From positions 1 through 64,000 of the forward strand of contig NZ_BBWH01000005.1 in assembly GCF_001463705.1 (NCBI RefSeq): 64,000 nt of DNA, read 5' to 3'. Source of the stretch: Aureimonas sp. AU12. GTDB lineage: Bacteria; Pseudomonadota; Alphaproteobacteria; Rhizobiales; Rhizobiaceae. The translations under genes and the position numbers were made by a program. Of this stretch, positions 36,179 through 44,787 are shown one piece after another (positions within the stretch are counted from its first letter, which is position 1; each line of letters begins with the position of its first letter). The notes under the pieces were generated by a model, which saw only the letters and a list, made by a program, of their open reading frames with translations, ran no database searches and had not been told where the DNA came from.

Positions 36179-36195
36179 CTTAGAACCCTTCTCAC
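36179..36195 (+). promoter_or_regulatory. Candidate Irr (ICE-type) box upstream of hemA
   Basis: CTTAGAA-CCC-TTCTCAC matches the iron-control-element pattern TTTAGAA-N3-TTCTAAA at 11 of 14 defined positions. It ends only a few bases before the hemA ribosome site, where a bound regulator would block transcription or translation initiation. Irr controls heme-synthesis genes in rhizobia and Brucella. Confidence 0.5.
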
Positions 36196-36208
36196 GAAGG
36201 AGTTCCGG

Positions 36209-37489
36209 ATGATCGACTATCGCTCCCACTTCGAATCCGCGATCGAAGCCCTGCATGCAGAGCGCCGCTACCGCGTCTTCGCCGATCTCGAGCGGATTGC
36301 CGGGCGCTTCCCCACCGCCCTCTGGCGGCACGAGGGCCAGGCGCGCGAGATCACCGTCTGGTGCTCGAACGACTATCTCGGCATGGGCCAGCATCCCGAC
36401 GTGATCGGCGCGATGACCGCGACGGCGACGGGCATGGGCTCGGGCGCCGGCGGCACCCGCAACATTTCCGGCACCAGCCATCCGCTCGTCGAGCTGGAGG
36501 CCGAACTCGCCGATCTCCACGGCAAGGAAGCCGCGCTCGTCTTCACTTCGGGCTTCGTCTCCAACGAGGCGTCGATCTCGACCATCGCCAAGCTGCTGCC
36601 GGACTGCCTGATCCTCTCGGACGAGCTGAACCACGCCTCGATGATCGAGGGCGTGCGCAAGGCCGGCTGCCGCAAGCAGGTCTTCCGCCACAACGACCTC
36701 GCGCATCTCGAAGAGCTGCTGAAGGCCGCCGATCCGGCGCGCCCCAAGCTCGTGGTCTTCGAGAGCGTCTATTCGATGGACGGCGACGTGGCGCCCATCG
36801 CGGAGATCTGCGACCTTGCCGAGCGCTACAACGCGATGACCTACATCGACGAAGTCCATGCGGTCGGCATGTACGGCGCACGCGGCGGCGGCATCAGCGA
36901 GCGCGACGGCGTCGCCGACCGGCTCGACGTGATCGAGGGCACGCTGGCCAAGGCCTTCGGCGTTCTCGGCGGCTATATCGCGGGCTCCCGCGCGCTGGTG
37001 GACGCCGTGCGCTCCTATGCGCCGGGCTTCATCTTCACCACCGCCCTGCCCCCGGCGCTCGCGGCGGCCGCCACCGCCTCGATCCGCCATCTCAAGCGCT
37101 CTGGCATCGAGCGCGCGGGGCAGCAGCGGCAGGCGGCGCGCACCAAGCGCGAGTTCGCCTCCGCCGACCTGCCGGTCATGCCGTCGGACACGCATATCGT
37201 GCCGATCCTCGTGGGCGACGCCGATCTCTGCAAGAAGGCCAGCGACCGGCTTCTCGAAGTCCACGGCATCTACATCCAGCCGATCAACTACCCGACCGTG
37301 CCGCGCGGCACCGAGCGCCTTCGCGTGACGCCGACGCCGCTGCACGACGACGCGCTGATCGACACGCTGAAGGCGGCGCTCGTCGAGACCTGGGAGGCGG
37401 TCGGCATTCCCTTCGCCTCGCAGCGCCCGGTCCGTGCCGGCAGGCGGGACCACGCGCCCGCGCTCGTCATGGCGAAGGCAGGCGGCTGA
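36209..37489 (+). CDS. hemA: 5-aminolevulinate synthase
   Basis: This 426-residue PLP enzyme condenses glycine and succinyl-CoA to 5-aminolevulinate, the first step of heme synthesis in alphaproteobacteria. It is recognised by [10 protein letters not shown] at residue 51, [12 protein letters not shown] at 79, the PLP-binding [12 protein letters not shown] at 212 and the Schiff-base lysine in [12 protein letters not shown] (Lys248, the position seen in Rhodobacter). Length and start are standard, and an AAGGAG ribosome site lies 7 bases before the ATG. The upstream Irr-like box suggests iron/heme control. A strong terminator follows. Confidence 0.98.
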   Translation: MIDYRSHFESAIEALHAERRYRVFADLERIAGRFPTALWRHEGQAREITVWCSNDYLGMGQHPDVIGAMTATATGMGSGAGGTRNISGTSHPLVELEAELADLHGKEAALVFTSGFVSNEASISTIAKLLPDCLILSDELNHASMIEGVRKAGCRKQVFRHNDLAHLEELLKAADPARPKLVVFESVYSMDGDVAPIAEICDLAERYNAMTYIDEVHAVGMYGARGGGISERDGVADRLDVIEGTLAKAFGVLGGYIAGSRALVDAVRSYAPGFIFTTALPPALAAAATASIRHLKRSGIERAGQQRQAARTKREFASADLPVMPSDTHIVPILVGDADLCKKASDRLLEVHGIYIQPINYPTVPRGTERLRVTPTPLHDDALIDTLKAALVETWEAVGIPFASQRPVRAGRRDHAPALVMAKAGG

Positions 37490-37520
37490 GGCTCTTCCAA
37501 TCGCCTGATATCGACGACCG

Positions 37521-37547
37521 AACGGCCGGGTGCATGACCCGGCCGTT
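37521..37547 (+). terminator. Rho-independent terminator between hemA and the AbrB-type gene
   Basis: A perfect 11-bp stem (AACGGCCGGGT with ACCCGGCCGTT) has a GCATG loop and is followed by TTCG, 31 bp after the hemA stop. It may serve both convergent genes. Confidence 0.75.
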
Positions 37548-37553
37548 TCGCGT

Positions 37554-38684
37554 TCAGGGTCGATCGGCTTCGTCGTCGCCAGAGGCCGTATCGCGGGCCG
37601 CTTCCGCCGGGGCCGCCTCGCGCGCCACGATGCTGGGGCCGCTGACCGTGCGCGGCAGCCGCCGCGCCAGAACGGGCACGAGCAGGGCGAGGCAGACGAA
37701 GCGCACGACGTGATGGGCCGCGACATAAGCCGGGTCGAGGTCGAACTGGAAGGCGAGCACCGTCAGCGCCTCCAGAGCGCCCGGCGCGTAGGCCAGCGCG
37801 ATCTTGCCGAAGCCGATGCCGAGCAGCGCCAGTGCCGCGAGACCGGCCAGTCCGGACACGACAATGCCGATCGCAAAGGCGCCGAGCGAGGCCGGCAACA
37901 GCTCGAACATCGCCCGCCGATCCTCGCGCCGCAGCCGGCCGCCGATGGTGCAGCCGAGGACGACGAGCGCGGGGATCGCGATGCCTTGCGGCACGGCGAC
38001 CGGCGCGATCGCGGTTCCGTGCATCAGGGCGCTGCCGAGCAGCGCGCCGAGGATCAATCCGCCCGGCACGCGCGAGCGCACGCCGACGAACGCGAAGACG
38101 AGGCAGAGGCCGACCAGCGCCGCATACTGCCAGGGCGATCCGATAACGCCGCCGCGAAGCCCGGTGGAGACGGCCTCCCCGCCTTCCAGCCAGCCGAGCA
38201 GCGGCGTCAGCGCGCCGATGAGCAGCAGGAGGCGCGTCGACTGGACGACGATGATGCGGGTCATGTCGGCGCGCGTCTCGCTCGCGGCGGCCAGCACGAA
38301 GGACATGGCGCCCGGGAGCGAGGCGAAGAGCGCGGTCTCGCGGTCCCAGCCGAAGACGCGCCGCAGGAAGAGGTTGGTCAGCACCACGACGCCCGCCACG
38401 CCGATCATCTGGATCGCAAAGGAGAGCGGCCAAAGCGCCAGCTGGTTCACGACCTCGGGCGTCACCCCCGACCCCGCCTGAATGCCGAGGACGAAGAAGG
38501 TGGCGTCCCGCACCCGGTTGGGAATGTGGACGGGAACGCCCGACAGGCTGGCCACGGCAACCGCCATCGTGGCACCGAGAAGCCAGGCCACCGGCAACTC
38601 GGCCCAGGCGGCCAGCCCGCCGCCGAGGGTGCCCAGCGCCAGCGTCAGGCCGAGCCGCGCGAGTGCGGACAGACCCGGCCTCAA
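37554..38684 (-). CDS. AbrB family membrane protein (putative transporter)
   Basis: This 376-residue protein has about nine to ten transmembrane segments and the duplicated AbrB/COG3180 pattern: WLLGATMAVAVASLSGVP, then SLPGAMSFVLAAASETRAD, and APGALEALTVLAFQFDLDP with YVAAHHVVRF near the end. The family is often annotated as putative ammonia monooxygenase, which is misleading; these are likely transporters. The start appears to be a TTG that overlaps the aminotransferase stop (TTGA). The C-terminal 25 residues are polar and charged. Confidence 0.82.
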   Translation of the reverse strand: MRPGLSALARLGLTLALGTLGGGLAAWAELPVAWLLGATMAVAVASLSGVPVHIPNRVRDATFFVLGIQAGSGVTPEVVNQLALWPLSFAIQMIGVAGVVVLTNLFLRRVFGWDRETALFASLPGAMSFVLAAASETRADMTRIIVVQSTRLLLLIGALTPLLGWLEGGEAVSTGLRGGVIGSPWQYAALVGLCLVFAFVGVRSRVPGGLILGALLGSALMHGTAIAPVAVPQGIAIPALVVLGCTIGGRLRREDRRAMFELLPASLGAFAIGIVVSGLAGLAALALLGIGFGKIALAYAPGALEALTVLAFQFDLDPAYVAAHHVVRFVCLALLVPVLARRLPRTVSGPSIVAREAAPAEAARDTASGDDEADRP

Positions 38685-39850
38685 CCCTGACGCCCGATCC
38701 AGTCCGCGATGCGACGCGCGGCTTCCTCGACCTCGTCGAGCCGGCGATGGAAGCAGGCTCGCAGGTAGCGCCCGGTGTCCGGCCCGAAGGCATTGCCGGG
38801 GGCGAGGCCGACGCCCGCCTCGTCGGCGATGCGGAAGGCAGCGGCATAGCCGTCCTCGATCCCGTCGATGGCGAAGAAGGCGTAGAACGCCCCTTCGGGC
38901 CGCGAGATCTGTACGCGGTTGGTGGCCAGAAGCGTGTTGCAGAAAATGTCGCGCGCCTTGTGCGCCCGCTCGATCTGCATCTCAACGAAGGGCTCGCCCT
39001 CCTCGATCGCCGCCACCGCGCCGCGCTGCATGAAGGCGGCGACGCCGGAATTGGAATACTGGATCAGGTTCTCGAAGAGGTTGCCGAAGGTGGCGGGTGC
39101 CTCGATCCAGCCGATCCGCCAACCCGTCATCGCCCAGTTCTTCGAGAAGGAATTGACGAAGATCAGCGGATCGCCGTCCTGCATCGCGTCGTGGAACGAG
39201 GGCGCGCGCGTGCCGCCGTAGTAGAAGCGGGAGTAGATCTCGTCGGCGATGACGAAGATGCCGTGCTCGCGTGCCAGAGACAGGATCTCGGCGATCATCT
39301 CCGGGCTGGCGGTCCAGCCGGTCGGGTTGTTCGGCGTGTTGACGAAGATCGCCTTGGTGCGCGGGCCGATGGCGGCGCGCAGCTTGCCGAGATCGAGGCT
39401 CCAGCCGTCGTCGCCGAAGTCGAGCGCGACCTCCACAGGCCGGGCGCCCGTCAGCCCCGCGGCCGCCGCGAAGTTCGGCCAGAGCGGCGCGACGAAGAGG
39501 ATCTCGTCGCCCTCACCCACCAGCGCCGAGACCACGGTCTGGATCGCGTGCATGCCCGAGCCGGTGACGAAGATCCGCTCGGCCGCCGTCTCGCGGCCGT
39601 AAAGCTTGATGGTGTATCCTGCCAAGGCCTCGCGCAGCTCGGGGATGCCGCGCTGCCAGGTGTAGAAGGTTTCGCCCGCCTTGAGGCCCGCCGCCGCCGC
39701 ATCCGCGATGAAGGAGGGGGTCGGCAGATCGCCTTCGCCGGCCCAGAGCGGGATCAGTCCCTCGCGACCGCGCGCGTGGTTGATGACGGCAACGATGCCG
39801 CTTTCGGGCGCTGCGAGGGCGCTCTGGCGAAGACGATGGAGATGGCTCAT
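38681..39850 (-). CDS. Class I/II PLP-dependent aminotransferase
   Basis: The 389-residue fold-type I enzyme has VNTPNNPTGW near residue 180 (substrate carboxylate and PLP contacts), IADEIYSRFYYGG, and the Schiff-base lysine in NSFSKNWAMTGWRIGW around 233. The arginine of RYLRACFH near the C-terminus would bind the substrate carboxylate. It is an aspartate-aminotransferase-like enzyme of unknown amino-acid specificity. No strong ribosome site decides between the ATG at 39850 and one 14 codons upstream. It is coupled to the AbrB-type gene by a 4-bp overlap. Confidence 0.87.
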   Translation of the reverse strand: MSHLHRLRQSALAAPESGIVAVINHARGREGLIPLWAGEGDLPTPSFIADAAAAGLKAGETFYTWQRGIPELREALAGYTIKLYGRETAAERIFVTGSGMHAIQTVVSALVGEGDEILFVAPLWPNFAAAAGLTGARPVEVALDFGDDGWSLDLGKLRAAIGPRTKAIFVNTPNNPTGWTASPEMIAEILSLAREHGIFVIADEIYSRFYYGGTRAPSFHDAMQDGDPLIFVNSFSKNWAMTGWRIGWIEAPATFGNLFENLIQYSNSGVAAFMQRGAVAAIEEGEPFVEMQIERAHKARDIFCNTLLATNRVQISRPEGAFYAFFAIDGIEDGYAAAFRIADEAGVGLAPGNAFGPDTGRYLRACFHRRLDEVEEAARRIADWIGRQG

Positions 39851-39973
39851 GCCCGGCGAATCCACATGATCGTTCGCACCGCTGACGATCATGCGGGCGA
39901 TCCCGCCGGACTCGATCTTTCAAACCGTGGCGTCAACCCCGCCACGGCATTTTCGGGCGAGAAAGGGCGGGGG

Positions 39974-40429
39974 CTAGAGCCCTGCGCCGGGGACCTGACC
40001 GGGACGCGCACTGCTGCCCTTGGCCAGGAGATCGCGGATCTCCTCGAGCAGCTTCTCCTCGCGCGGGACTTCCTTGGCTTCGGCCGGCTTGGCCTCTTCC
40101 TTGCGCTTCAGACGGTTCATGCCCTTCACCACCAGGAACAGCACGAGCGCGACGATGAGGAAGTTGATCAGCAGCGTGAGAAAGTTGCCGTAGGCCAGCA
40201 CCGGCCCCTGCTCGCGCGCCTGTGCGAGGCTGGCGGCGGTGACGTTGCCGCCGAGCCCGATGAACTTGTTGGTGAAGTCGACGCCGCCGGTGATCAGCCC
40301 GACGATCGGCATGATGAGATCCGCCACGACCGAGTTGACGAGGCCCGAGAAGGCCGCGCCGATGATGATGCCGATCGCCAGATCGACCATGTTGCCCTTG
40401 AGGGCGAATTCCCGGAATTCCTTGAGCAT
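39974..40429 (-). CDS. mscL: Large-conductance mechanosensitive channel
   Basis: This 151-residue protein is MscL, the pentameric emergency valve that opens on membrane tension. It has the N-terminal amphipathic helix [13 protein letters not shown], first transmembrane segment [20 protein letters not shown], second segment around residues 84-104 ([20 protein letters not shown]) and a charged C-terminal bundle ([15 protein letters not shown]). Length is slightly above the usual 130-145 because of the tail. Confidence 0.97.
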   Translation of the reverse strand: MLKEFREFALKGNMVDLAIGIIIGAAFSGLVNSVVADLIMPIVGLITGGVDFTNKFIGLGGNVTAASLAQAREQGPVLAYGNFLTLLINFLIVALVLFLVVKGMNRLKRKEEAKPAEAKEVPREEKLLEEIRDLLAKGSSARPGQVPGAGL

Positions 40430-40529
40430 GGTCTCGTTCTCCAGGGTTGACGGCGGCGTGACGACGCCGTGAAATCGAGCATGCCGGCCCGACGCCGCCT
40501 TCGCAACCTGAAGGCGCGGCCGCGGTGCG

Positions 40530-40970
40530 TCACTCGATCGCCGTCCCCAGGTAATGCACGACGATTTCACGCCGGTGACGGCGCGAGCGATGCTCGACGA
40601 CGTAGATCCCCTGCCACATACCGAGCATCATCCGTCCAGACTGAACGGGCACGGAAAGGCTGGTGTCGGTCAGCGCCGTCTTCACATGCGCGGGCATGTC
40701 GTCGGGACCCTCGATCACGTGGATGTAAGGCGCGTCCGCCGGGGCCAGCCGGTCGAGGGCGTCGAGGAGGTCGGCCTGCACGTCGGGGTCGGCGTTTTCC
40801 TGGATCGTCAGGGATGCCGAGGTGTGGCGGATGAAGATCGTCGTCAAGCCGTCGGCCGCACCCTGCCGTTTCAACGTCCGCGCGATCTCGCCAGTGATGT
40901 CGCGCATCTCGCGACCGCGCGTGTCCACGGCCAGCGTCTCGATGAACTGATGGGTCGGCGTCTGGCGCAT
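40530..40970 (-). CDS. YjbQ family protein (UPF0047)
   Basis: The 146-residue protein carries the family signature [18 protein letters not shown] in its middle and [12 protein letters not shown] near the C-terminus. Members form trimers, bind metal through the conserved histidines, and some show weak thiamine-phosphate-synthase activity; the physiological role is unclear. It lies 100 bp upstream of mscL on the same strand. Confidence 0.92.
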   Translation of the reverse strand: MRQTPTHQFIETLAVDTRGREMRDITGEIARTLKRQGAADGLTTIFIRHTSASLTIQENADPDVQADLLDALDRLAPADAPYIHVIEGPDDMPAHVKTALTDTSLSVPVQSGRMMLGMWQGIYVVEHRSRRHRREIVVHYLGTAIE

Positions 40971-41079
40971 CCGGATTTCCTTTGCATGAGAACCACGGGT
41001 TCCGCTTCGCGGGCGCCGCGGCCTCGTCTAGACAGGGAGCCGGCGCGGCAGCGACCGCGATCGGCTTATCGCGACGAAG

Positions 41080-42087
41080 ATGGATCCGACGATGCCCGAT
41101 GACGAGACGTTTCGGCGGCACGACAGCGAACTCGAAGCGCAGAACCGCGAGATCGCGGCCTTCCAGGCGGCGCGGCCGAGCCCGTGGGACTTTCCGGTCG
41201 AGGTCGTTCGCGCGGCGCGGCGCGAAGGGCGCGGCGTGTTTCCGGCGCCCGTGTCTGATCCCGCAGCGCAGACCGTGGTCCTCGCCGGACGCGGCGGAAA
41301 CGCCATCCCGGTGCGCATCCTGCGCCCGAGCCTAGGCGACGCCGCCGGCACTTACCTGCATTTCCATGGCGGCGGATGGGTGTTCGGCGAGGCCGTCGAA
41401 AACGACGGGCGCCTGCGCCGTCTCGCCGAGGACACGGGGCTGGCCGTCGTGTCGGTCGACTACCGACTGGCGCCGGAGCACCCCTTCCCCGCCGGCCCCG
41501 ACGACTGCGAGGACGCGGCGCTGGCCTTGACGAGCGGCGGGATCGCCGACCTGCCGACCGGCTGGCTGGCCATCGGCGGAGAGTCGGCGGGGGCGCATCT
41601 GGCAGCGCTGACGCTGTTGCGGCTTCGCGACCGGCACGGGCTGCGGCCGTTCCAAGCCGCCAATCTCGTCGCCGGCTGCTTCGACCTCGCGTTGACGCCC
41701 AGCGTGCGCCGCTTCGGCCCGGAGCGCCTGATCCTCAACACCGCCGACGTCGCGGAGTTCGTGCACCGCTTCGTGCCGGCCGATCTCGATCCCGCCTCGG
41801 CCGACGTCTCGCCGCTCCACGCCGATCTCGCCGGCCTGCCGCCGGCGCTGCTCACCGTCGGCACCCGCGACCTCCTCCTCGACGACACCCTGTTCATGGC
41901 GGCGCGCTGGCAGGCAGCCGGCAATTCGGCGCGCCTCTCGGTCTGGCCGGACGGCGCCCATGTCTTCCAGGCCTTCGCCTCACGCGCAGCCGATGCGTCG
42001 CTCGCCGAGATGCACGCGTTCCTGAGCGAGGCGCTGGCGGCAGGACGCGATGGCGGCGGATCGTCTCGAAACCCACGCAGCGATTGA
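41080..42087 (+). CDS. Alpha/beta hydrolase, HSL type
   Basis: This 335-residue esterase has oxyanion motif HFHGGGWVFG near residue 95, DYRLAPEHPFPAG, the nucleophile elbow GGESAGAH near 168, and acid and histidine in VGTRDLLLDDT and PDGAHVFQ. It begins with a polar N-terminal region of about 60 residues. An ATG at 41092 is an alternative start. It is in the same superfamily as the esterase at 14.5 kb but clearly different in sequence. It lies 32 bp before the DUF952 gene. Confidence 0.87.
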   Translation: MDPTMPDDETFRRHDSELEAQNREIAAFQAARPSPWDFPVEVVRAARREGRGVFPAPVSDPAAQTVVLAGRGGNAIPVRILRPSLGDAAGTYLHFHGGGWVFGEAVENDGRLRRLAEDTGLAVVSVDYRLAPEHPFPAGPDDCEDAALALTSGGIADLPTGWLAIGGESAGAHLAALTLLRLRDRHGLRPFQAANLVAGCFDLALTPSVRRFGPERLILNTADVAEFVHRFVPADLDPASADVSPLHADLAGLPPALLTVGTRDLLLDDTLFMAARWQAAGNSARLSVWPDGAHVFQAFASRAADASLAEMHAFLSEALAAGRDGGGSSRNPRSD

Positions 42088-42119
42088 TTTTTGAGAACCG
42101 CTCTGGCACGCGGAAGGAC

Positions 42120-42473
42120 ATGAGTTCGCACGCACCCATCTACAAGCTGACCCCCCGTTCCGCGTGGCTGGAGGCCGAGCAGGCCGGCCGCTTCGAGGGC
42201 GCGCCGGTGGATCTCGCCGACGGCTACATCCATTTCTCAACGGGCGCGCAGGTGCGCGAGACCGCGCGGCGCCATTTCGCCGGCGAGACGGCGCTGCTCA
42301 TGGTGGCGGTGGATCCAGCGATCCTAGGCGATGCCCTGCGCTGGGAGCCCTCGCGCGGCGGCGATCTCTTCCCCCATCTCTACGGCCCGCTGCCGCTCGA
42401 CGCGGTGCTTTATGCCGAAGACGTTCCGATCGGAGCGGACGGCGTCCACCTCTTCCCCGCGAGCGTCCAGTGA
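42120..42473 (+). CDS. DUF952 family protein
   Basis: This 117-residue protein matches the DUF952 pattern: an N-terminal IYKLTPRSAWLEAE, DGYIHFSTGAQVRETA near residue 35 and WEPSRGGDLFPHLYGPLPL near 77. No enzymatic activity is established for the family. Its stop overlaps the GTG start of pyrD, a pairing that is common in rhizobia, so it is probably translated together with pyrD. Confidence 0.88.
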   Translation: MSSHAPIYKLTPRSAWLEAEQAGRFEGAPVDLADGYIHFSTGAQVRETARRHFAGETALLMVAVDPAILGDALRWEPSRGGDLFPHLYGPLPLDAVLYAEDVPIGADGVHLFPASVQ

Positions 42474-43588
42474 GCCGTCTCTACCGTTTCGCCCGTCCGC
42501 TCCTCTTCCAGATCGACGCCGAAAAGGCCCATCGCCTGTCGGTGGAGGCGCTGAAGCGCGGCCTCGTCGGGCGCCGCGACATTCCGGTCGACGCCCGGCT
42601 GCGGGTGAACGTCGCCGGCCTCTCCTTTCCCAACCCGCTCGGTCTCGCCGCCGGCTACGACAAGAACGGCGAGGTGCCCGACGCCGCGCTGCGCCTCGGC
42701 TTCGGCTTCGTCGAGGTCGGCACGGTGACGCCGCTGCCGCAGGAGGGCAATGCGCGGCCGCGCGTCTTCCGCCTGCCGGAATCCTTCGCGGTGGTGAACC
42801 GTCTCGGCTTCAACAACGAGGGCCATGCCGAGGTCGCCGAACGGCTGGAGAAGCGAGCGCGCAAGGCCGGCATCGTCGGCGTGAACATCGGCGCCAACAA
42901 GGACGCGAGCGACCGCGTCGACGACTACGTCACCGGCATTCATCGCTTCGAAGCGCTGTCGAGCTACCTGACGATCAACATCTCCTCGCCGAACACGCCG
43001 GGCCTGCGCAACCTCCAGAAGGGTTCGGATCTCGACGATCTCCTGAAGCACGCGGTGGCGGCCCGCGACGGCGCGGCGGCGATCGCGGCCACGGATCGCA
43101 AGCCGCTCTTCCTCAAAGTCGCGCCGGACCTGACGCTCGACGACATCGCCGCCATCTCCGAGACCGCCAAGCGGCGCGCGGTCGACGGGCTCATCGTCTC
43201 GAACACGACCCTGTCGCGCCACGGCGTCGAGGGCCGTCGCCATTCCGACGAGCAGGGCGGCCTCTCCGGCCGGCCGCTCTTCACGCGTTCCTCCTACGCA
43301 CTCGCCGCCTTCCGGCGTGCGCTTGGGCCGGACTTTCCGATCATTGGCGTCGGCGGCGTCGAGAGCGCCCGCACCGCCCTCGGCAAGATGGAAGCGGGCG
43401 CCGACCTCGTGCAACTCTACACCGCGCTCGTCTATGCCGGCCCCGAACTGCCGATCCGCATTCTCACCGGCATGATGCGCTATCTCGACAAGACCGGCGC
43501 TGACACGATCCGCCAGATCCGCGACACGAAGGTGGACGAGATCCTCGAGCGAGAGCCCCCGCTCGGGTGGGAACTCGTTCGCGCCTGA
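42470..43588 (+). CDS. pyrD: Dihydroorotate dehydrogenase (quinone), class 2
   Basis: The 372-residue enzyme oxidises dihydroorotate to orotate in pyrimidine synthesis and passes electrons to quinone at the inner membrane. An N-terminal membrane-associating helix (LYRFARPLLFQIDAEKAHRL) marks class 2. FMN and substrate residues are seen in NPLGLAAGYDKNGE, the active-site serine in NISSPNTPGLRNLQ, and the FMN phosphate site in IIGVGGVESA. The start is a GTG that overlaps the upstream stop (GTGA). Confidence 0.97.
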   Translation: MSRLYRFARPLLFQIDAEKAHRLSVEALKRGLVGRRDIPVDARLRVNVAGLSFPNPLGLAAGYDKNGEVPDAALRLGFGFVEVGTVTPLPQEGNARPRVFRLPESFAVVNRLGFNNEGHAEVAERLEKRARKAGIVGVNIGANKDASDRVDDYVTGIHRFEALSSYLTINISSPNTPGLRNLQKGSDLDDLLKHAVAARDGAAAIAATDRKPLFLKVAPDLTLDDIAAISETAKRRAVDGLIVSNTTLSRHGVEGRRHSDEQGGLSGRPLFTRSSYALAAFRRALGPDFPIIGVGGVESARTALGKMEAGADLVQLYTALVYAGPELPIRILTGMMRYLDKTGADTIRQIRDTKVDEILEREPPLGWELVRA

Positions 43589-43917
43589 CGGCAAACCGGG
43601 CACCGCGAGCGATGGGACGGTGCCGGCGAACCGGAAGGCCGAGGCGGGCGCGTCGCTGCCTCGGCGGTGAGGCGCCGGGTGGGCAACACACGCTAATGCG
43701 GCAATACGTGTCCGCCAGGATCAAGCGAATTGCGGCGCCTCGTCGTTTGGGGCCCGCACGTCGGCGTTTCGAAGCGGTCAGACCTGTCATGCGGAAGGCG
43801 GCGGGCCGAAGAGCGTAGAGGCGTCAACTCAAACCTTCGACGTGTGGTGCATAACTTTCGATTGCATCAATCTTAAGGATAGTTAACCTTTCGATCGAAC
43901 GCGGTTGGGAGGCTGGC
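43589..43917. other. 329-bp intergenic stretch without a convincing gene
   Basis: After the possible pyrD hairpin no frame shows a ribosome site plus protein-like composition. The last 70 bp (from about 43850) are markedly AT-richer, with GTTAACC, and probably hold the promoter of the methyltransferase gene. No tRNA or known RNA fold was recognised. Confidence 0.5.
43596..43626 (+). terminator. Possible hairpin after pyrD
   Basis: CCGG-CACCG pairs with CGGTG-CCGG with one bulged base and a 12-base loop, 7 bp after the pyrD stop. It lacks a U-tract. Confidence 0.35.
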
Positions 43918-44652
43918 ATGTCGGTGGAAGCTCTGGTCGATGAAGCCCGCTTTCGAACGCGCGAGGTCGGCGCGCTGGCGCGGCTGAAAGGCGCCATCGC
44001 ATTCCGGTCGCGCCGGCGACGTGCCGAGCTATTCTTCTCGATCTTCGCAACCACCGAAGACACGCGCGTCCTCGATCTCGGGGGTGGCAAGGGCCGGCAT
44101 TTCGCCAAGCACTACGCGGCCATCCGCAATGTCTGGATCGGCGATTACGACACGTCCGCCCTCGATTTTGCCGAGCGCCATTTCGGGTATCGGACCGTGC
44201 CGCTCGATGGCACGGAAACGCTGCCCCTCTCCGACGGCGAGTTCGACATCATCTTCTGTTCGTCGGTCATCGAGCATGTCACCGGCCCGAAGGCCGATGC
44301 CGTCGCGCTGTTCAAACGCGACGGCGCGCGGTTTCGCACCCAGGCCTTCGCGTATCAGCAACGCTTCGCCGACGAAATCCGCCGGTCCTCGAAGAGCTAC
44401 TTCGTCCAGACCCCGTTTCGGTTCTTTCCCGTCGAGGTCCATTCCTGGATCCCGTTGCTCGGATTCCTTCCCACGCACCTGCAATGGCGGATCATCAAGG
44501 TCTTCAATCGCTTCTGGCCGCGCAAGGACGACCGTCCGGATTGGTCGCTTCTGACCGAAACCGAGATGAGGCAGCTGTTTCCGGATGCCGAGATCCACCG
44601 CGAGACCTTCTTCGGCCTGACGAAATCGCTGATCGCCATCCGACGCTCGTAA
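43918..44652 (+). CDS. Class I SAM-dependent methyltransferase
   Basis: The 244-residue protein has SAM-binding motif I VLDLGGGKGRH near residue 51, the acidic motif II WIGDYD, and motif IV FDIIFCSSVIEHV near 105. The C-terminal part (RFFPVEVHSWIPLLGF) resembles methyltransferases seen in surface-glycan loci. The acceptor is unknown. It stands alone with its own AT-rich upstream region and a GGGAGG ribosome site. Confidence 0.87.
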   Translation: MSVEALVDEARFRTREVGALARLKGAIAFRSRRRRAELFFSIFATTEDTRVLDLGGGKGRHFAKHYAAIRNVWIGDYDTSALDFAERHFGYRTVPLDGTETLPLSDGEFDIIFCSSVIEHVTGPKADAVALFKRDGARFRTQAFAYQQRFADEIRRSSKSYFVQTPFRFFPVEVHSWIPLLGFLPTHLQWRIIKVFNRFWPRKDDRPDWSLLTETEMRQLFPDAEIHRETFFGLTKSLIAIRRS

Positions 44653-44787
44653 CGCTCTCGCGAGCGAGATCGGGACACACCGAGCTTCCTCAGCGCGGCT
44701 GATCTCATTTCGCCAATGGCCGAGGGCGCAGACCGTGACGAAGCGGTTACCGCCACCAACGGGCTTCCACGTAGACACGTTTCGCCC

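Noticed and set aside
34889-37726. Minus-strand frame joined to the sugar transferase (over 1,100 codons)
   Set aside because: The part beyond the transferase start is antisense to the epimerase gene and hemA; only 34334-34888 is real.
37554-38684. Annotation as ammonia monooxygenase
   Set aside because: The AbrB/COG3180 family name is historical; the protein has only membrane-transport features and no monooxygenase residues.
43873-43886. CtrA-like site TTAA-N6-TTAA before the methyltransferase
   Set aside because: The CtrA consensus needs a 7-base spacer; the AT-rich promoter context makes such a near-match likely by chance.
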